From an archaeon (GTDB lineage Archaea; Thermoproteota; Bathyarchaeia; TCS64): DNA of 5,478 bases. A model generated the notes under the pieces. The model did no database searches. It was not told where the DNA came from and saw only the letters and a list, made by a program, of their open reading frames with translations. This document shows, piece after piece, positions 4,636-5,478 of the stretch. Numbering within the stretch: position 1 is the stretch's first letter; each line of letters begins with the position of its first letter. The stretch is taken from NCBI GenBank assembly GCA_020444005.1, contig JAHLLU010000159.1, positions 1 through 5,478 on the forward strand, given 5' to 3'. The position numbers and the translations under genes were made by a program.

Positions 4636-5478
4636 TCATAACTCTATGATAGTCTCTTTGTCCTTGAACTTCTTGAAGGTACTCTGCTTTCTACCAGCTG
4701 TCTTTCGTATAATGGGCTCGTCTCCCATCGCCCATTTACTGATTAGGTTCCGGTGCTCATAGTAGCGCCTATCCAGCAACCAATAATGACACCAGTCATC
4801 CCTACCACGAATACCCCTACCAAGACTCTGGTTAGCAGCCCTGAAAGCGTCCATGGTGTACCATTTGTTCCCAAGCCCCTTTTTCTGTTTGTTGAAGTAA
4901 CGCATCTGAGCCTTTACCAATGGATCACCGTAATTCGCGTAGGGCACTCCTACTAGGAATATTCCTCTTGCCTGGTCCTCTGGGAAGTTGCTTCCCTCGC
5001 TGTTCCTGCCTCTGAAGACGCAGCAAAGCACGGAGCCTCCGATGCTTACCGCCATTCGTTTGTATCTGGTTACTACGTCTCGGTTTTGAGAGGCGTCTCT
5101 TCCTTCCCTGAATAATCTTTTACCTCCGAGATAGGGTACGCCGTTTTGTGTCTTGATTATGCCTTTCTTGGTCCAAGCATCGATACAGTTGTTCATGAAA
5201 CCTCTCTGAGTGAAGAATATGAGTGCTCCTTGGCTTACTTTCTCCAGATCACCGGCGATGGTTGAACCCATCTTAGATATCATTTGCTCGGTTCTCTCTT
5301 TATACGTGGATGTTATACCTGTGTCGATGGTCATCTTGATCTTATCTGATTTCTGTATAGGTGGATAGACCCGTTTCTCGGCTTTCTCCTGACCAATAAT
5401 CTCAGCAAACGTATCAATCGGACTCAAAGTACCGCTCATGATAAGCACGCCATCCGCGTCCTGCACTACAGGCTCTAC
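4636..5478 (-). CDS. XPD/Rad3-family DNA helicase, C-terminal 280 residues
   Basis: The frame is open to the right edge of the window, so the N-terminal part (Walker A, any iron-sulphur cluster and the Walker B/DEAH box) is missing. A GTG at 5466-5464 is an internal valine, not a start. What remains is the second RecA-like helicase domain. Numbering from the edge: LIMSGTLSPIDTFAEIIG (12-29) is the SGTLSP motif typical of XPD/DinG helicases; GALIFFTQRGFMN (84-96) is the motif IV-like strand. VFRGRNSEGSNF (154-165) is motif V, and RAANQSLGRGIRGRDDW (213-229) is motif VI with its arginine fingers, followed by WLLDRRY (233-239). The basic tail ends in KKFKDKETIIEL. Known relatives unwind DNA 5' to 3' in repair and, in eukaryotes, transcription. 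Whether this is XPD itself or a DinG/FANCJ-like relative needs the missing half. Motif V has SEGSNF where SEGxDF or SEGxEF is usual. Probably co-transcribed with the M20 gene. Confidence 0.9.
   Translation of the reverse strand, partial: VEPVVQDADGVLIMSGTLSPIDTFAEIIGQEKAEKRVYPPIQKSDKIKMTIDTGITSTYKERTEQMISKMGSTIAGDLEKVSQGALIFFTQRGFMNNCIDAWTKKGIIKTQNGVPYLGGKRLFREGRDASQNRDVVTRYKRMAVSIGGSVLCCVFRGRNSEGSNFPEDQARGIFLVGVPYANYGDPLVKAQMRYFNKQKKGLGNKWYTMDAFRAANQSLGRGIRGRDDWCHYWLLDRRYYEHRNLISKWAMGDEPIIRKTAGRKQSTFKKFKDKETIIEL

Noticed and set aside
4463..4762. Plus-strand 99-codon open frame across the M20 start and helicase end
   Set aside because: It lies antisense to two well-supported genes, and its Ser/Phe/Cys-rich composition is typical of antisense shadows.
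5464..5466. GTG as the start of the helicase gene
   Set aside because: The frame stays open to the window edge, and the protein here begins within the second helicase domain just before SGTLSP, so it is an internal valine of a truncated gene.

Overview
The window looks like chromosomal DNA from an archaeon. The 3' end of an XPD/Rad3-type helicase is archaeal/eukaryotic in flavour. The initiation regions carry TATA-like elements and GGTGA or GAGG ribosome sites rather than clear bacterial -35/-10 boxes. One gene starts with TTG, and the membrane protease carries a C-terminal domain of a kind I associate with archaeal secreted proteins. An Asgard-type lineage such as Thorarchaeota is possible, but this is an impression and not a proof. 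The TPR gene and the BlaI/MecI-like regulator belong to families better known from bacteria, so some cross-domain exchange is plausible.

Layout, left to right. Positions 1-284 (minus) hold the start of a secreted protein of unknown function, cut by the window edge. Its upstream region carries two matching 19-bp inverted repeats. Next is a complete small winged-helix regulator of BlaI/MecI type (399-752, minus). A compact AT-rich spacer then separates it from a TPR protein (836-1723, minus). From a shared divergent promoter region (1724-1823) a membrane-anchored SppA-like S49 protease with an extra C-terminal domain runs rightward (1824-3413, plus). It meets, tail to tail with one base between the stop codons, an M20 metallo-amidohydrolase (3415-4602, minus). 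The M20 gene lies 33 bp downstream of the 3' part of the helicase gene (4636-5478, minus, 5' end outside the window), and these two are probably co-transcribed.

There is no sign of a mobile element, CRISPR array, RNA gene or single coherent new system. The two most unusual items are the paired dyads between the regulator and the secreted-protein gene, a likely regulatory module, and the fusion of an S49 protease to a DUF4350/GldG-like domain. The helicase/M20 pair, the protease and the TPR gene look like separate housekeeping or accessory units without an evident common pathway.
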